The notes: a model not told the origin generated them from the letters alone. DNA of 38,647 bases from Candidatus Sulfopaludibacter sp. SbA3 (GCA_945860645.1 CAMATG010000006.1:1-38647), one strand, 5' to 3'; positions 9,527 to 18,498 are shown, numbered from the stretch's first letter. A program made the numbers and translations.

Positions 9527-10414
9527 TTACGAGGCTCTCTTTTTGGTGAAATCCACGGCCCTGGGCGCCGGCCGTTTGGGACTGAAGCCGACGTAGATGG
9601 CGGTGTTCGAAAGGGGAGCTACGCCGCGGTACTGCACGTTGAGCGTGACGATGACATCGCGGCCGGTGGGACGGATGACCAGATGCCCCTTGGGCGAGTA
9701 ACGCCGTGTCAGGTCGATCGTCTTTTCCTTTCCGTCCTCACTCACCAGCAGGGAGGCAGATTGCAACTGCTCCGCCGGCACGCTGGATTGCTCCCATCTG
9801 GCGGTCAATTCCGTGTCTCGCGCCTGGAGATCCAGCGCCAGCGCAGGGGGCGGCAGGGCCGGATTGATCTCTTGATAACACCACGCCGTGGCGACGAGGG
9901 TGAACAGCACGGCAGTGGCGGCCGGCACCCATTTGGGTGGAGTGGGAAACTTGATCCGGAGGCGCGGCACGGCTACGGCGGCTGGCTGCGCGGCCGCCGC
10001 CGGCGGGGGTGTTTCCTCCAGGAGCGAGATCTTCTCCTGCGTCGGGGGGGCATCGCCCTCCCGGGTCCAGACCTGCGCCGATGTACCGATCCCCTCGACG
10101 ACCTGGATCAGCAGAAACACGCTGCGTCCGTGCGGGATGATTTGGCGCCAAAGTTGCTCCTCTTCCGGCTGGAGCGTGGTCATTCCCGGAGTTTGTACCC
10201 GATAGAAGCCAATGAGCTCCGGGCCGGCCGCGTTGGCCGCCTGCCGCAACGTACTGCCGGCCAGTCGCTTAAAACCGGTGATTTGTACGGCGGGCCCGTC
10301 CGCTGTGCCCAGCAGAACGCCGCCCGCTTCATCCTGGCGCCGTTGGAGTCGCAGGCGCCCTTTCACATAGGGGTGTATATCGAGGTCGAGAGCAACCGAG
10401 CGAACAGCTTCCAT
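9527..10414 (-). CDS. Membrane-anchored protein with MPN/JAB-like N-terminal domain lacking the HxHP motif (paralog B)
   Basis: 295 aa; HPYVKGRLRLQRRQDEAGGVLLGTAD..ITGFKRL..GPELIGFYRVQTPGMTTLQPEEEQLW, TM segment, C-terminal region matching paralog A (LALDLQARDTELTARWEQ...LQSASLLV). Confidence 0.7.
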   Translation of the reverse strand: MEAVRSVALDLDIHPYVKGRLRLQRRQDEAGGVLLGTADGPAVQITGFKRLAGSTLRQAANAAGPELIGFYRVQTPGMTTLQPEEEQLWRQIIPHGRSVFLLIQVVEGIGTSAQVWTREGDAPPTQEKISLLEETPPPAAAAQPAAVAVPRLRIKFPTPPKWVPAATAVLFTLVATAWCYQEINPALPPPALALDLQARDTELTARWEQSSVPAEQLQSASLLVSEDGKEKTIDLTRRYSPKGHLVIRPTGRDVIVTLNVQYRGVAPLSNTAIYVGFSPKRPAPRAVDFTKKRAS

Positions 10415-10497
10415 ACAATCAACTTCCTTGTTGACCCGCCCGACACGGCGGCAAACTTCATTACTAAGCCTACCCCTCGTACTACTTGATGTATATA

Positions 10498-10509
10498 AGG
10501 CTTAAGCCT
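10498..10509. promoter_or_regulatory. Perfect 12-bp palindrome AGGCTTAAGCCT in divergent intergenic region
   Basis: Read directly from sequence; function unknown. Confidence 0.4.
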
Positions 10510-10532
10510 GAGAGACGGCTGTTCGGAATCCC

Positions 10533-10561
10533 TTGACACCGCCCGCTGATCCCGCGACAAT
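10533..10561 (+). promoter_or_regulatory. Sigma70-like promoter of the imu cassette
   Basis: TTGACA (10533-10538), 17-bp spacer, GACAAT (10556-10561, 4/6 match to TATAAT). Confidence 0.6.
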
Positions 10562-10573
10562 GGAATTCCAATA

Positions 10574-10591
10574 GGCGAACAAAAGGCGAAC
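10574..10591. promoter_or_regulatory. Candidate LexA box: direct repeat GGCGAAC-AAAA-GGCGAAC (GAAC-N7-GAAC)
   Basis: Two identical 7-mers with 11-bp period, between the putative -10 and the imuA start; the reverse complement reads GTTC-N7-GTTC, the alphaproteobacterial LexA box architecture. Confidence 0.6.
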
Positions 10592-10596
10592 CTGAG

Positions 10597-11241
10597 ATGT
10601 CGTTGCCGTTACGGAAGTTGATCGATTTAGCCTCACCGCGGCCCCTGGTTTCGACGGTGTGTCCGTTTACGCCGAAGGATTTGCGGGGCGTGCTGCCGGG
10701 GTTCCCGGAGGGGGCGATAACGGAGATCAGCGGCGTGCGTTCGTCCGGTCGGACGACGATGTTGCAGGCCAGCCTGGCGGCGGCGACGGGGCTGGGCGAA
10801 CTGTGCGCGGTGGTGGACGGGAGCGACGCGTTTGACCCGGCGTCGGCTGCGGCGGCCGGGGTGCGGCTGGAGCGCTTGTTGTGGGTGCAGTGCCACCACG
10901 ACGTACAGGACACGTTGAAGGCGGCGGATCTGATTCTGCATGGCGGCGGGTTCCGGCTGGTGGTGTTGGACCTGTGCGACCTGCCGCCGGTGGAACTGCA
11001 GCGGGTGCCGCCGGCGTGGTGGCACCGGTTGCGATTGTCGGTGGAGAAGACGCCGGGGGTGCTGTTGGTGACCTCCACGGCGCCATTGCTGCGGCAGGCG
11101 GCGGCGATGCAGGTGGAGTTGGCCGGGGCGCAGGCGCAATGGCCGGGAACGCTGTTGGCCAGCGTGGACCTGCGGGTGCGGTTGCGGAAGCCGGTGCAGG
11201 CGGCCGGGGCGGCGGCGACGCTGCGGGCGCGGGCGGTTTGA
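10597..11241 (+). CDS. imuA: ImuA-like RecA-family protein of the mutagenesis cassette
   Basis: RecA-like GVRSSGRTT P-loop-like motif, LVVLDLCDLP Walker B-like strand, followed by imuB and dnaE2. Confidence 0.8.
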   Translation: MSLPLRKLIDLASPRPLVSTVCPFTPKDLRGVLPGFPEGAITEISGVRSSGRTTMLQASLAAATGLGELCAVVDGSDAFDPASAAAAGVRLERLLWVQCHHDVQDTLKAADLILHGGGFRLVVLDLCDLPPVELQRVPPAWWHRLRLSVEKTPGVLLVTSTAPLLRQAAAMQVELAGAQAQWPGTLLASVDLRVRLRKPVQAAGAAATLRARAV

Positions 11242-11251
11242 GAGCACGATT

Positions 11252-12508
11252 ATGTTTGCCTGTCTGGTATTGCAGCGCGGGGCGGTGGATGCGTTATTGA
11301 CGCTGATCGACGAGTTCTCGCCGCATTGGGAACGGTGCGACGAGCGCACGGTGCTGATCCCGGCCTACGGGCTGGAACGGCTGATCGGGACGCCCACCGA
11401 TATTGCGGAGGCGGTGTTGCGGCGCGCTGGGGCGTTGGATATCGAGATCTCGCTGGCGATCGCCGGGCATCCGGATACGGCGCTGCTGGCGGCGCAGAAT
11501 ATTGAAGGCATCACGATTATCGACGCGGGCCGGGAGGTGGAGATCCTGGGGCCGTTGCCGTTGGAGATTCTGCCCACGACGATGGACGTGCTGGACACGC
11601 TGCAGCGCTGGGGCGCGGAGACATTGGCCGATTTCGCGGCGCTGCCGCCATTGGGCGTCATCGAACGCCTGGGGGATGAAGGCGGGCGGTTGCAGGCGCT
11701 GGTGGAGGGGCGGGGAACGCGCCCGCTGCGCATTGCGCGGCCGCCGGAGGACTACACGAAAGAGATGCATCTGGACGAGCCTCTGTCCAATTCCGAGCCG
11801 CTGCTGTTTGTGATCTCCGGAATGGTGCACGACATCGTGAAACGGCTGGCTTCGCATGGCTTGGCGGTGAGTGAATTTCGCGGGACGTTCGGCACGGCAC
11901 ATGCCATGCGCATTGCGTTTCCGATGCCGGTGCAGGAGCCGCTGGTGATCTTGAAACAGGTGCAGCTGGACCTGGAGGCGCACCGGCCGCGGCGGGCGAT
12001 TTCGACGGTGCTGGTGGAGTTGCAACCCACGCCGCCGCGGGTGACGCAGCACGGGCTGTTCACGCCGTCGGCACCGGAGCCGGCGCAGTTGCAGACGCTG
12101 CTGGCGCGGCTGCGGGCGGTGGCGGGGGCCGATAGTGTGGGTTCGCCGGAGTTGTTGGACACGCACCGGCCGGATGCCTGGCGGCTGCGGCAGGACGTGT
12201 TGTTCGCGGCCGGGCGTGTGACGGCGGATGACGACGCGGCGGTGCACCTTTCGTTCCGCTGCTTTCGGCCGCCCCTGGGCGCGCGCGTGGCGATTACCCC
12301 GCAGCACCGGCCGTCGCGCGTGGAGGCGCGCGGGGTGAGCGGGCGAGTGGTCTCCTTGGCCGGGCCATGGCGCACGACGGGGGACTGGTGGCGGGACACG
12401 GCGTGGGCTCGGGATGAGTGGGACGTGGGCCTGGAGGACGGGGCGTTGTACCGCGTGTACCGGGAGCACGGCACGAACGAATGGTTCGTGGAGGGGGCCT
12501 ACGACTGA
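11252..12508 (+). CDS. imuB: ImuB-like Y-family DNA polymerase homolog, short N-terminus
   Basis: 418 aa; FSPHWE..TVLIPAYGLERLIGTP..., PLPLEILPT..DVLDTLQRWGAETLADFAALP..GVIERLGDEG (HhH/little-finger region of ImuB); position between imuA and dnaE2. Confidence 0.85.
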   Translation: MFACLVLQRGAVDALLTLIDEFSPHWERCDERTVLIPAYGLERLIGTPTDIAEAVLRRAGALDIEISLAIAGHPDTALLAAQNIEGITIIDAGREVEILGPLPLEILPTTMDVLDTLQRWGAETLADFAALPPLGVIERLGDEGGRLQALVEGRGTRPLRIARPPEDYTKEMHLDEPLSNSEPLLFVISGMVHDIVKRLASHGLAVSEFRGTFGTAHAMRIAFPMPVQEPLVILKQVQLDLEAHRPRRAISTVLVELQPTPPRVTQHGLFTPSAPEPAQLQTLLARLRAVAGADSVGSPELLDTHRPDAWRLRQDVLFAAGRVTADDDAAVHLSFRCFRPPLGARVAITPQHRPSRVEARGVSGRVVSLAGPWRTTGDWWRDTAWARDEWDVGLEDGALYRVYREHGTNEWFVEGAYD

Positions 12509-15500
12509 TGTTGCTGCCGGAGTTGCGGGCGCGGTCCGCATTCAGTTTTCTGGAAGGGGCCAGCCTGCCGGAGGCGCTTATCGCGCAGGCGGCGGAGTTG
12601 GGCATTCCGGCGGTGGCGCTGCTCGATCGGGACGCGCTGTCGGGCGCGGTGCGTTTCCACAAGGAAGCGAAAAAGCGGGGGATTCGTGCCTGGATCGGGG
12701 CGGAGATCACGGCGACGGAGGGGTTCCGCTATCCGCTGCTGGCGGCCACGCGGGAGGGGTACCAGAACCTGTGCCGGCTGATCACGCGGGTGAAGCTGGA
12801 GAAGCGCGCGGCGCACTTTTCCGATATCGAGGAATACGCGGCGGGGCTGGTGTGTCTGGCGTCGGACCCGCTGGCGTGGGCTCTCGATCAAGGCACAGCG
12901 CCGGCGATGGTGGATAAGCTCCGCGGCGTGTTTCCCGATGGCCGCGTGGTCATCGATCTGCAGCGCCATTTTCTGCGGGAGGAGGAGGCGCGGAACCAGA
13001 CGTTTCTGCAGATGGGGTTGCCCGTTGTGGTGGCGAATGGCGTGAGCCACGCCACGCGCGAGGAGCGGTCGCTGATGGACGTGTTGACCTGCGTGCGGCA
13101 CCACACCACGATCGATGACGCCGGTCGTTTATTGGCGCGGAATTCGGAGCGATTCTTTAAACCGGCGCGGCAGATGCAGGCGCTGTTCGCCGATATGCCG
13201 CAGGCGCTGGATGGAGCGCGGGCGTTGGGGGAACGGTTGGAATTTACGTTGGAGGACCTGGGCTATCAGTTCCCGCGCTACCCGGTGCCGGCGGGCGAGA
13301 CGATGGACAGTTTTCTGTGGAAGCGCACGTTTGAAGGGGCCGAGCGGCGCTATCGGCCGATGTACGAGAAAGCCCGGCGCCAGTTGGAACGGGAGCTGCG
13401 GCTGATTGAAAAGTTGGAACTGGCCGGGTACTTCCTGATCGTCTGGGACATTGTGGAGTTCTGCCGCCGGGAAGGGATCATGGTGCAGGGCCGCGGGTCG
13501 GCCGCCAATAGCGCCGTCTGTTATTCGCTGGGGATCACGGCGGTGGACCCGGTGGGGATGGAGTTGTTGTTCGAGCGGTTCCTCTCCGAAGAGCGCGGCG
13601 AGTGGCCGGACATCGATTTGGACCTGGCCAGCGGGGATCAACGCGAACAAGCCATTCAGTATGTCTACGCGCGCTACGGCCGGCTGGGCGCGGCGATGAC
13701 GGCGAACGTCATCACCTATCGCGGGCGGTCCGCTGTGCGGGACGCGGGCAAGGCGCTGGGGTTTTCTGAAGAGCAGTTGGGCCGGCTGTCGAAGCTGGTG
13801 GGCCGGTGGGGCGACGACGAGGGGCTGGCCGAACGGATGGAGACAGCCGGAGTGACGGCCGATCATCCGCGGGCGAAGCATCTGGCGGCCATGGTGCAAG
13901 GGTTTCTGGAGTTGCCGCGCCACCTGGGCCAGCACTCGGGCGGGATGGTGATTTGCGAGGGGCAACTGGATTGCATCGTGCCCCTGCAACCGGCGTCGAT
14001 GCCCGGGCGCGTGATCGTGCAGTGGGACAAGGAAGACTGCGCCGACATGGGCATCATCAAGGTGGATCTGCTGGGGTTGGGGATGATGGCGGTGTTGAAG
14101 GAGTCGCTCGATCTGATCCGGGTGCACTACCGGGAGGACGTGGATCTGGCGTTGATTCCGAAGGACGATCCGGTGGTCTACGACGCGCTGCAGCGGGCCG
14201 ATACGATCGGCATGTTTCAGGTGGAGAGCCGGGCGCAGATGTCGTGTCTGCCGCGGATGCGACCGGAGAATTTCTACGACATTGTGGTGCAGGTGGCCAT
14301 CATCCGGCCGGGTCCGATCGTGGGCAACATGCTGCATCCGTACCTGCGGCGGCGGCAGGGGATGGAGGCGCCGGTGAGTCTGCATCCGTCGCTGGACGAG
14401 GTGTTGAAACGCACGATGGGCGTGCCGTTGTTTCAGGAGCAGCTGTTGCGGATGGCGATGATCGCAGCCAATTTCACCGGGGGCGAGGCGGAGGATCTGC
14501 GGCGGGCCATGGGGTTCAAACGCTCGCAGAAACGGATGGCGGAGGTGGAGGAGCGGCTGCGGAAAGGGATGACGGCGAATGGGATTCTAGGCGCGGCGCA
14601 GGACGCGATTGTGCAGTCCATCACGGCGTTCGCGCTGTACGGATTCCCGGAGTCGCACGCGGCCAGTTTCGCGCTGTTGAGCTACGCCAGCGCGTACTTG
14701 AAGGAGCATTATTTGGCGGCGTTCACGGCGGCGATTTTGAACAACCAGCCGATGGGATTTTATAACCCCATGACACTGGTGAAGGACGCGCAGCGCCACG
14801 GGCTGCGGGTGTTGCCGGTGGATGTGACGGTGTCCGATTGGCTGTGCACCTTGGAGGCGCGGGACGGGGCGCTGTGCCTGCGATTGGGGTTGAACTATGT
14901 GAAGGGATTGCGGCAGGCGGTGGCGGAGGCACTGGTTGCGGCGCGGCCGTTTGCGAGTATCGATGAGTTGAAGCGGCGGGTGCCGGCGGTGTCGAAGGAG
15001 GAGATGTACCGGTTGGCGGAGTTGGGGGCGTTCAACCGGATTGGGGGCTCGGTGCAGCGGCATCGTAGGGATGCGGTGTGGCAGGCGAGCCTGGCGGCGC
15101 GGCCGTCGGGGCCGTTGTTTGACGCGGGTGGCGATGCGCCGTCGCCGCTGGCGCCGATGGAGGATCTGGACCGACTGCAGGCCGATTTCCGGAACAGCGG
15201 ATTGTCGATCGGGGCGCATCCGATGCGGTTTGCGCGGGAGCGCTTGGACGCGCAGGGCGTGTTGCGAGCGGGGGATTTGTGGCGTGTGGGGAATGAGCGG
15301 TTTGTCCATGTGGCCGGGTTGGTGATCTGTCGGCAGCAGCCGTCGACGGCGAAGGGGTTTGTGTTCTTGAGCCTGGAGGACGAGACGGGGATTTCGAACA
15401 TCATCGTGCCGCCGAAGTTGTTCGCGGAGGTGCGGACGACGGTGCTGCAGCACTCGTATTTACTGGTGGGCGGCGTGCTGCAGAATCAGAGCGGGGCGAT

Positions 15501-15573
15501 TTCGATCCGGGCGCGGAAGGTGGGGCCGGTGCGGAATGCGCAGGTGGCGGTGAAGTCGCATGATTTTCATTAG
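12508..15573 (+). CDS. dnaE2: Error-prone DNA polymerase III alpha subunit
   Basis: PHP-like N-terminus (ELRARSAFSFLEGASLPEALIAQAAELGIPAVALLDRDALSG), MVQGRGSAANSAVCYSLGIT, PDIDLDLASGDQREQAIQYVYARYG, OB domain. ATG overlaps the imuB TGA (TGATG). Confidence 0.95.
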   Translation: MLLPELRARSAFSFLEGASLPEALIAQAAELGIPAVALLDRDALSGAVRFHKEAKKRGIRAWIGAEITATEGFRYPLLAATREGYQNLCRLITRVKLEKRAAHFSDIEEYAAGLVCLASDPLAWALDQGTAPAMVDKLRGVFPDGRVVIDLQRHFLREEEARNQTFLQMGLPVVVANGVSHATREERSLMDVLTCVRHHTTIDDAGRLLARNSERFFKPARQMQALFADMPQALDGARALGERLEFTLEDLGYQFPRYPVPAGETMDSFLWKRTFEGAERRYRPMYEKARRQLERELRLIEKLELAGYFLIVWDIVEFCRREGIMVQGRGSAANSAVCYSLGITAVDPVGMELLFERFLSEERGEWPDIDLDLASGDQREQAIQYVYARYGRLGAAMTANVITYRGRSAVRDAGKALGFSEEQLGRLSKLVGRWGDDEGLAERMETAGVTADHPRAKHLAAMVQGFLELPRHLGQHSGGMVICEGQLDCIVPLQPASMPGRVIVQWDKEDCADMGIIKVDLLGLGMMAVLKESLDLIRVHYREDVDLALIPKDDPVVYDALQRADTIGMFQVESRAQMSCLPRMRPENFYDIVVQVAIIRPGPIVGNMLHPYLRRRQGMEAPVSLHPSLDEVLKRTMGVPLFQEQLLRMAMIAANFTGGEAEDLRRAMGFKRSQKRMAEVEERLRKGMTANGILGAAQDAIVQSITAFALYGFPESHAASFALLSYASAYLKEHYLAAFTAAILNNQPMGFYNPMTLVKDAQRHGLRVLPVDVTVSDWLCTLEARDGALCLRLGLNYVKGLRQAVAEALVAARPFASIDELKRRVPAVSKEEMYRLAELGAFNRIGGSVQRHRRDAVWQASLAARPSGPLFDAGGDAPSPLAPMEDLDRLQADFRNSGLSIGAHPMRFARERLDAQGVLRAGDLWRVGNERFVHVAGLVICRQQPSTAKGFVFLSLEDETGISNIIVPPKLFAEVRTTVLQHSYLLVGGVLQNQSGAISIRARKVGPVRNAQVAVKSHDFH

Positions 15574-16049
15574 CGCCGAGCGGGGAAGCACTCGCAGATT
15601 GTGCCTTCGTTTCGCTTCGAGCGCTCCAACACCTGGATCTTCGCTGGCGCGACATCAATGAGCAGGCGGAAGGGGGTGCGCGTGAGCGCAACGGCGGCGC
15701 CATCGACGTCTAACTCCATGCCGGGTTGAAGCGCTGGCCCAGTCCACGGACCAGTGAGGCGGACGACCGCGTCGGGCGTGCCGCCATCGTCCACGCTGAC
15801 CAGGAACGTGGGGTTCTGCTGGCCACCGAAGACGGCGAGGATGGTGGCAGGCATAGTGGGCAGCGTGGCCGTCTTGATCTGCGCCATATAGGCGTCGCCA
15901 GACTTGCCGAGCAATGCCTCGCGGATGGCGCGCCACATCTGAACAGCCGGGTTGCCGCGCCGAATGACGCAGTTCCAGTCGTCCTTTGCCGGGGGACGCT
16001 GTGCCGGGAGTGTCATCGTCAGCATTGCCAGAAATGCAATGACGCGCAT
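15570..16049 (-). CDS. Small secreted hypothetical protein
   Basis: 159 aa from MRVIAFLAMLTMTLPAQ signal peptide; the longer ORF to 17015 is an antisense extension through the sulfatase gene. Confidence 0.65.
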   Translation of the reverse strand: MRVIAFLAMLTMTLPAQRPPAKDDWNCVIRRGNPAVQMWRAIREALLGKSGDAYMAQIKTATLPTMPATILAVFGGQQNPTFLVSVDDGGTPDAVVRLTGPWTGPALQPGMELDVDGAAVALTRTPFRLLIDVAPAKIQVLERSKRNEGTICECFPARR

Positions 16050-16085
16050 GGGTCGTTCGCCTTGCAAGTAGTGTAAGTTATCGGA

Positions 16086-17834
16086 ATGGCAATTTCTCGG
16101 CGGCAGTTTCTGACGGTAGCGGGCAGCGCGGTGGCGTGGGGGCAAACGCGGCGGCCGAACATCGTCGTCATCCTCGCCGATGACCAGGGCTGGGGCGACC
16201 TGAGCGTCCACGGCAATACCAATCTCAGCACGCCGAATATCGACTCTCTCGCGCGCGACGGCGCCCTGTTCGACCGCTTCTACGTCTGCCCCGTATGCGC
16301 GCCCACGCGGGCCGAATTCATGACTGGCCGCTACCACGCGCGCGGCGGTGTGCGCGGCGTCTCCACCGGCGAAGAGCGCCTCAACATCGGCGAGCGAACT
16401 ATCGCCGAAGTTTTCCGCGATGCCGGCTACGCCACCGGCATCTTCGGCAAATGGCACAACGGCAGCCAGCCGCCGTACCACCCGAATTTCCGAGGATTCC
16501 AGGAGTTCTACGGCTTCACCTCCGGCCATTGGGGCGAGTACTTCACCCCCGAGTTGGACCACAACGGCGCCATGATCCGCGGCAACGGATACATCATCGA
16601 CGACCTGACCGACCGCGGCATTGGCTTCATCCAGAAGAACCGCTCCAAGCCGTTCTTCTGCTACCTGGCCTACAACAGCCCGCACTCGCCGATGCAGGTG
16701 CCCGATAAATACTGGGCGAAATTCAAAGACGCCGAATTGAAACTCCGCGCAACGAATCCGAAACAGGAAGATATCGAACACACGCGTGCCGCGCTGGCGA
16801 TGTGCGAAAACATCGATTGGAACGTGGGCCGCGTGCTGGCGAAATTGAAGGAGTGGAAGCTCGACGATGACACCGTCGTCATCTACTTCAGCGACAACGG
16901 GCCGAACGGGTGGCGCTGGACCGGTGGCATGAAGGGGCGCAAAGGAACGGTCGACGAGGGCGGCGTGCGCGCGCCGTTCCTGATCCGCTACCCAGGGCGC
17001 GTGAAGGCCGGACACAAGGTGAAACAGATCGCCGGAGCGATTGATATTCTGCCGACGCTGACCGATCTGGCCGGCGTGAAATGGACGCCACCGAAGCCGC
17101 TAGACGGCGTCAGCCTGAAGCCGTTGCTGACGGGCAACGCGCCGGCGGAGTGGCCGGACCGCATGATCTTCTCCCAGCAGCGCAACCGCTTCAGCGTGCG
17201 CACGCAGCAGTACCGGTTGGATGGCGATGGCAAGCTGTTCGACATGGTGGCCGACCCGGGGCAGAAGCGCGATATCACGGTGGAACGTCAGGATGTCGCC
17301 GCGCGCCTCGGCGAAGCGATGCGGAAGTTCGCGGAGGAGGTGCGGCCCGGCGTTGGCCCCGATGACCGGCCGTATCCCGTGGGCTTCGGGAAGAACACCT
17401 GGCTACCCGCGAGGGATGGCGTTGGCCATGGCGGTGTGGAGCGCAGCGCGCGTGCGCCGAACTGCTCGTTCTTCACGAAGTGGACGAAGAAGGACGACAG
17501 CATCACCTGGGACGTGGACGTGCTGCAGGCAGGCCTCTACAGCGCCGAACTCTACTACACCTGCCCGGCCGCGGACGTGGGCGCGACGGTGGAGTTGAGC
17601 TGCAACACAAGCCGAGTCGCGGGCAAGATCAGCGTGGCGCACGACCCGCCGCTGCGGGGCAAAGAGCATGACCGCGTCGACCGCGGCACCGAATCGTACG
17701 TGAAGGATTTCAAGCCGCTCCGTCTCGGCAATATTCGATTGGAAAAAGGCCGCGGCGCCATGACGCTACGCGCCCTGGAGATTCCGGGCCAACAGGTCGC
17801 CGACGTGCGGTACTTGATCCTGACCCGAAGCTAA
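16086..17834 (+). CDS. Sulfatase (arylsulfatase family) with Tat-like signal and C-terminal beta domain
   Basis: PNIVVILADDQGWGDLSVHGN; CAPTRAEFMTGR formylglycine signature (CxPxR); GKWHNG; SDNGPNG. Confidence 0.94.
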   Translation: MAISRRQFLTVAGSAVAWGQTRRPNIVVILADDQGWGDLSVHGNTNLSTPNIDSLARDGALFDRFYVCPVCAPTRAEFMTGRYHARGGVRGVSTGEERLNIGERTIAEVFRDAGYATGIFGKWHNGSQPPYHPNFRGFQEFYGFTSGHWGEYFTPELDHNGAMIRGNGYIIDDLTDRGIGFIQKNRSKPFFCYLAYNSPHSPMQVPDKYWAKFKDAELKLRATNPKQEDIEHTRAALAMCENIDWNVGRVLAKLKEWKLDDDTVVIYFSDNGPNGWRWTGGMKGRKGTVDEGGVRAPFLIRYPGRVKAGHKVKQIAGAIDILPTLTDLAGVKWTPPKPLDGVSLKPLLTGNAPAEWPDRMIFSQQRNRFSVRTQQYRLDGDGKLFDMVADPGQKRDITVERQDVAARLGEAMRKFAEEVRPGVGPDDRPYPVGFGKNTWLPARDGVGHGGVERSARAPNCSFFTKWTKKDDSITWDVDVLQAGLYSAELYYTCPAADVGATVELSCNTSRVAGKISVAHDPPLRGKEHDRVDRGTESYVKDFKPLRLGNIRLEKGRGAMTLRALEIPGQQVADVRYLILTRS

Positions 17835-18484
17835 TGTCGAAATCGATTCTCCGCGACAACACCTATACCCAGATCCTGGCGGCGATTCTCGACGGCCGCA
17901 TCGCACCCGGCGAAGGCTTGCGAGAGGAGCGTTTGGCGGCGGAACTCAACGTGAGCCGTACGCCCATCCGCGAAGCACTCCGCAAATTGTCCGAAGAGGG
18001 CTTTGTTCTCTACGAGCCCCACCGGGGCGCCCGTTTGCTGACGCCCACGGCGGAGATGGCGCGGGAAGTGTTCCAGATTCGGGAAGGCCTGGAGGCCATC
18101 GCCGCGCGGGAAGCGGCGGTGCGGATGGACGCGGAGACCCGCGCCAGCCTACGCCGGCACTTCGATGTCCTGCGTCCGCGCGTGCGCGTCGGGGATCTCT
18201 CTGATGTCGGCGACAGCATCCACGCGGCGATGTTCGATCACTGCGGCAATCAGCGACTGGTCCAACTCAGCGCCGTCTTGCAGGGGCAGGTCAAATGGCT
18301 GCAGACGTTCGCGGTCAATATTCCCGCACGGCCGGCCCGTGCCTTCCGGGAGCACCTTCGCATCCTCCTGGCCCTTGAAGCACAGGATGCCGAGGGCGCC
18401 GAAACGGCCGTTCGGACCCACATTCAACGCACGCTGGCCGATCTGTTGCGCGCCTTTCGCACAGCGCCCGGCCAGCCCGGATAA
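17834..18484 (+). CDS. GntR-family transcriptional regulator, FCD (FadR/VanR) type
   Basis: GRIAPGEGLREERLAAELNVSRTPIREALRKLSEEGFVLYEPHRGARL wHTH motif plus helical C-terminal FCD domain; ATG overlaps sulfatase TAA (TAATG). Confidence 0.93.
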   Translation: MSKSILRDNTYTQILAAILDGRIAPGEGLREERLAAELNVSRTPIREALRKLSEEGFVLYEPHRGARLLTPTAEMAREVFQIREGLEAIAAREAAVRMDAETRASLRRHFDVLRPRVRVGDLSDVGDSIHAAMFDHCGNQRLVQLSAVLQGQVKWLQTFAVNIPARPARAFREHLRILLALEAQDAEGAETAVRTHIQRTLADLLRAFRTAPGQPG

Positions 18485-18486
18485 AG

Positions 18487-18498
18487 ATTGTATACAAT
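18487..18498. promoter_or_regulatory. Palindrome ATTGTATACAAT, candidate GntR/FadR-subfamily operator overlapping a -10-like TACAAT
   Basis: Perfect 12-bp palindrome containing GTATAC, between gntR stop (18482-18484) and the PSCyt1 gene start (18506). Confidence 0.6.

Noticed and set aside
12418-12507. Upstream extension of the dnaE2 ORF
   Set aside because: Overlaps imuB in another frame; MLLPELRARSAFSFLEGAS at 12508 matches the DnaE2 N-terminus and gives a TGATG overlap.
16050-17015. N-terminal extension of the 15570-17015 minus ORF
   Set aside because: Runs antisense through the sulfatase; a signal peptide begins at 16049, so the true start is there.
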